Positions 53,801 to 56,800 of a DNA stretch of 60,000 bases are shown piece by piece. The translations under genes were made by a program, and so were the position numbers. Source of the stretch: Tubulanus polymorphus (taxonomy: Eukaryota > Nemertea > Palaeonemertea > Tubulaniformes > Tubulanidae); contig NC_134029.1 of the NCBI RefSeq assembly GCF_964204645.1, positions 13,880,850 through 13,940,849 on the forward strand, read 5' to 3'. The first letter of the stretch is position 1, and every line of letters begins with the position of its first letter. The notes under the pieces are model-generated. The model worked only from the letters and a program-made list of their open reading frames with translations, had not been told where the DNA came from and searched no databases.

Positions 53801-56800
53801 TCTGACACACGATGCAACATAGTTCCGCGCAAATCCTTTTTATTTGGTGTGATAATGTTGTAGGCCTATACTGTAAATATAATTCCTTTTGTGCGTGGCT
53901 TGGTTATTTCCATGGCCAGCTTATCCTAATCCTCTTGTCACCTGTCAGTTGTCACCTGATTTCACACTACTGAGTATTAGTATTTCAATCCTGGCAGTTG
54001 TAGTCTAGGAGTTGGCCCTCCAAGTTGGACATTTTTGGTAGCTGTGTCTTGCAGTATTTGTATATTTAACCAATGGATATTTCGGGCCATAAACTCGGTA
54101 AGCTGTGCTGATTTAATCATACATTGTATTTTTCTGCCTTTCTATGTATAGCGAACTTAATTCGAAATTATGGATTGCTATTTTTCAAGTCTGTTATTTG
54201 GTAGTTTAACTGCAGTGTAAATGTGCTTTAATTCATGGCATACGAAGGATAATTGTATTCAGAACATTTTTTGTATTTCTTATTGCAGTTAATCGTCGTT
54301 ATTATTGATAGTAAGGCGCATTAAAGATTTGGCAAATATATTCAATCGTTCGTCGTTGGTTGTCGTTACAAACATGATAGAAGATGACTTTAGCTGGAAC
54401 CTCCACAGAGCAATAAACCAATATCAAATCAATAAACTTTCTACTTTGCACCATAGAACTCAAATCAATTGATTTGAGTTCTATGTTTGCACCAAGGTTT
54501 TGGGAAATCAATAAACTTTCTACTTTGCACCAAGGTTTTGGGAAATCAATAAACTTTCTAGGCTACAATTTTGCGTGCGCTTTTGAATAAGACTAAAGCC
54601 TAGCGCACATCGACACTGCGATTGGAGACAACTAGTTGCTACCGAACGATTACCCCGCGCACATCGAAATCTAGTTACAACCGGTCAGTTGCAGCAACTG
54701 CATGGCGCATGTCAATCGTCGAGATCCAGAGCGCGCACATCGACGGATATGACTGCGATTGAGTACAACCAGTTGCTCAAAAGTAGAACATGGGCAACTG
54801 GCTGGAACTGGAGATAGATCGACGCTTACCAATCGTAAGCTCACTCACATCGACACATTCAAGCAACTGATCGTATCCAGCCAGTTCCTCTCATGCGCCG
54901 AAAACTGCCTTGCAACTAGTGGTCTCCAATCGCAGTGTTGATGTGCGCTAGGCTTTAGGTGCACTGTGAGCAGCGCTTCTGCGGATATTAAACGTGCGCG
55001 TAGGCGCGCGATTGCGCACCTTAAAATCTAACCCCTGAATGCAGTGATTTATTTTATGATATCTCTACTAGAAAGCAGATTTTTGGCCCGGTTTTTATCT
55101 CAGAATCGTGACGATCTTTAAATAGGACGCCATATTGGATTGGGAAATCTAGTGAAGATTTGTCTGAAGTAATTACTGAAACGATTTGATGGTAATCAGT
55201 GCATAAACTAATCAAATTTTTCAACTGTCAACTGTCACTTAGGTTATTAATGCTAACCAAATTGTCAGATATCATTGTTGAAATTGACAAGAAATTAATA
55301 TTTTTCTTCCTCAAAATGAGTGGGTCATGAAACATCGTTTCAGCAAATATTCTAAACAAATCTTCACTTTAGATTGACCCATCCAATATGGCGTCTGGTT
55401 AAAAAATCGTGACGATCTCGAGCCAAAATCCAGGCTAAAAATCTACTTTCTAGTGAAGATACTATAAAATAAACCAGTGTACTGAATTGCTGATGACATT
55501 TTGAGTCTGAATCAGTGATATTTAATGTAATTGATTGAACCATTTACGAGAGGTGCGGATCTGCACTTTTACCGTAAGTATCATATGAAATAAAAGTTTA
55601 AATTTTAGATTGAAAAACGAAGTTTGTTAGTGTTTTGTGAGGTCGCTGTGTGTGGAGCCAGCGGCCATTATCTTTTTTAACGTATCATCAGTACCAAGAC
55701 ATTTTTTCTCGGATTTATTGCAGAATAACCACTCACAAACACAGATACACTATCAAAACCCCAATCCTCCCAGACCCAAGCCCGACTCTGCCTGTGTGGA
55801 TGGAATATCCGGGTACTTCTAAATTACGAAACTACGAAATTAAGAAATATGCAACGAAATTACGAAATGCAAAACGAAATTAAGAAATGCTAAAGTACGA
55901 AACGAAATACTATACGAAATGCTTAACTACGAAACGAAATGGTCATTTTTTCGCGGGTCCTGCTAAAGTATAAAATGTAATACGAAACGAAAATTTTGTA
56001 ATTTTTTGCGCTAAAGCAGCGGATTCGTGGAGCTGGCTTAAACATGCGCACCTGGTCTAGTGTGGCAGGGTTCCGTGCCGCGACTGAGAAAAAACTTTCG
56101 TTATAAAACACCGATGATGTTTCCCCCGTCTGTTATGTTAATAATTGATACATGTGGTCAGCAGTATCGCACTGTATCATTTATAAGACCTTTACCCTGT
56201 CTGGATTTTGCAAGGGATGCGGATTCGAAAAGAAAATTCACGGCCGGAATTTTTTTCAAATTGCTCGTAGCTACGCTGTTAAGCGGTAAAAAGATCGTCA
56301 TGTAGGCCTAGTCCATGTGTAGGGCCTATCATTTCACTATGCTTTACCGCGTCTGAGTTCGTGGAAATGGCGCAGCGTATTCATTATTTGTTTTTGAGAA
56401 CATCCTACAAGTTTCTACTAATTGTAGACGTTCTTAAAACCCTCCAGTTTAAGAAAATAAATTCTTGAATATGGTAGGCCTACTTTCAAAAGATCATTTA
56501 CATGCACCGCCGAGATTTTTACAGTCCCGTAGCGTTATAACGAGCTTTGACCATAGTGTGTATGGGCGTGTGTTTGAAATGTGACCATTTCGTTTCGTAT
56601 TTTAGCACTACTGGCAAAAAAAATTTCCATTTCGTAATTTCGTACTTTTTATTAGCAGGACCCGGGAAATCGATGTCAGTCAAAAAATTTACTTTTAAGG
56701 TGTAAAGGCCGACGAAAGTACTTACCAGTCTTTGTCAAATAAAGTGAATATTTTTTCCACATAGGACAATGACGTGAATGAATGCTTTCTAAGGATATCT

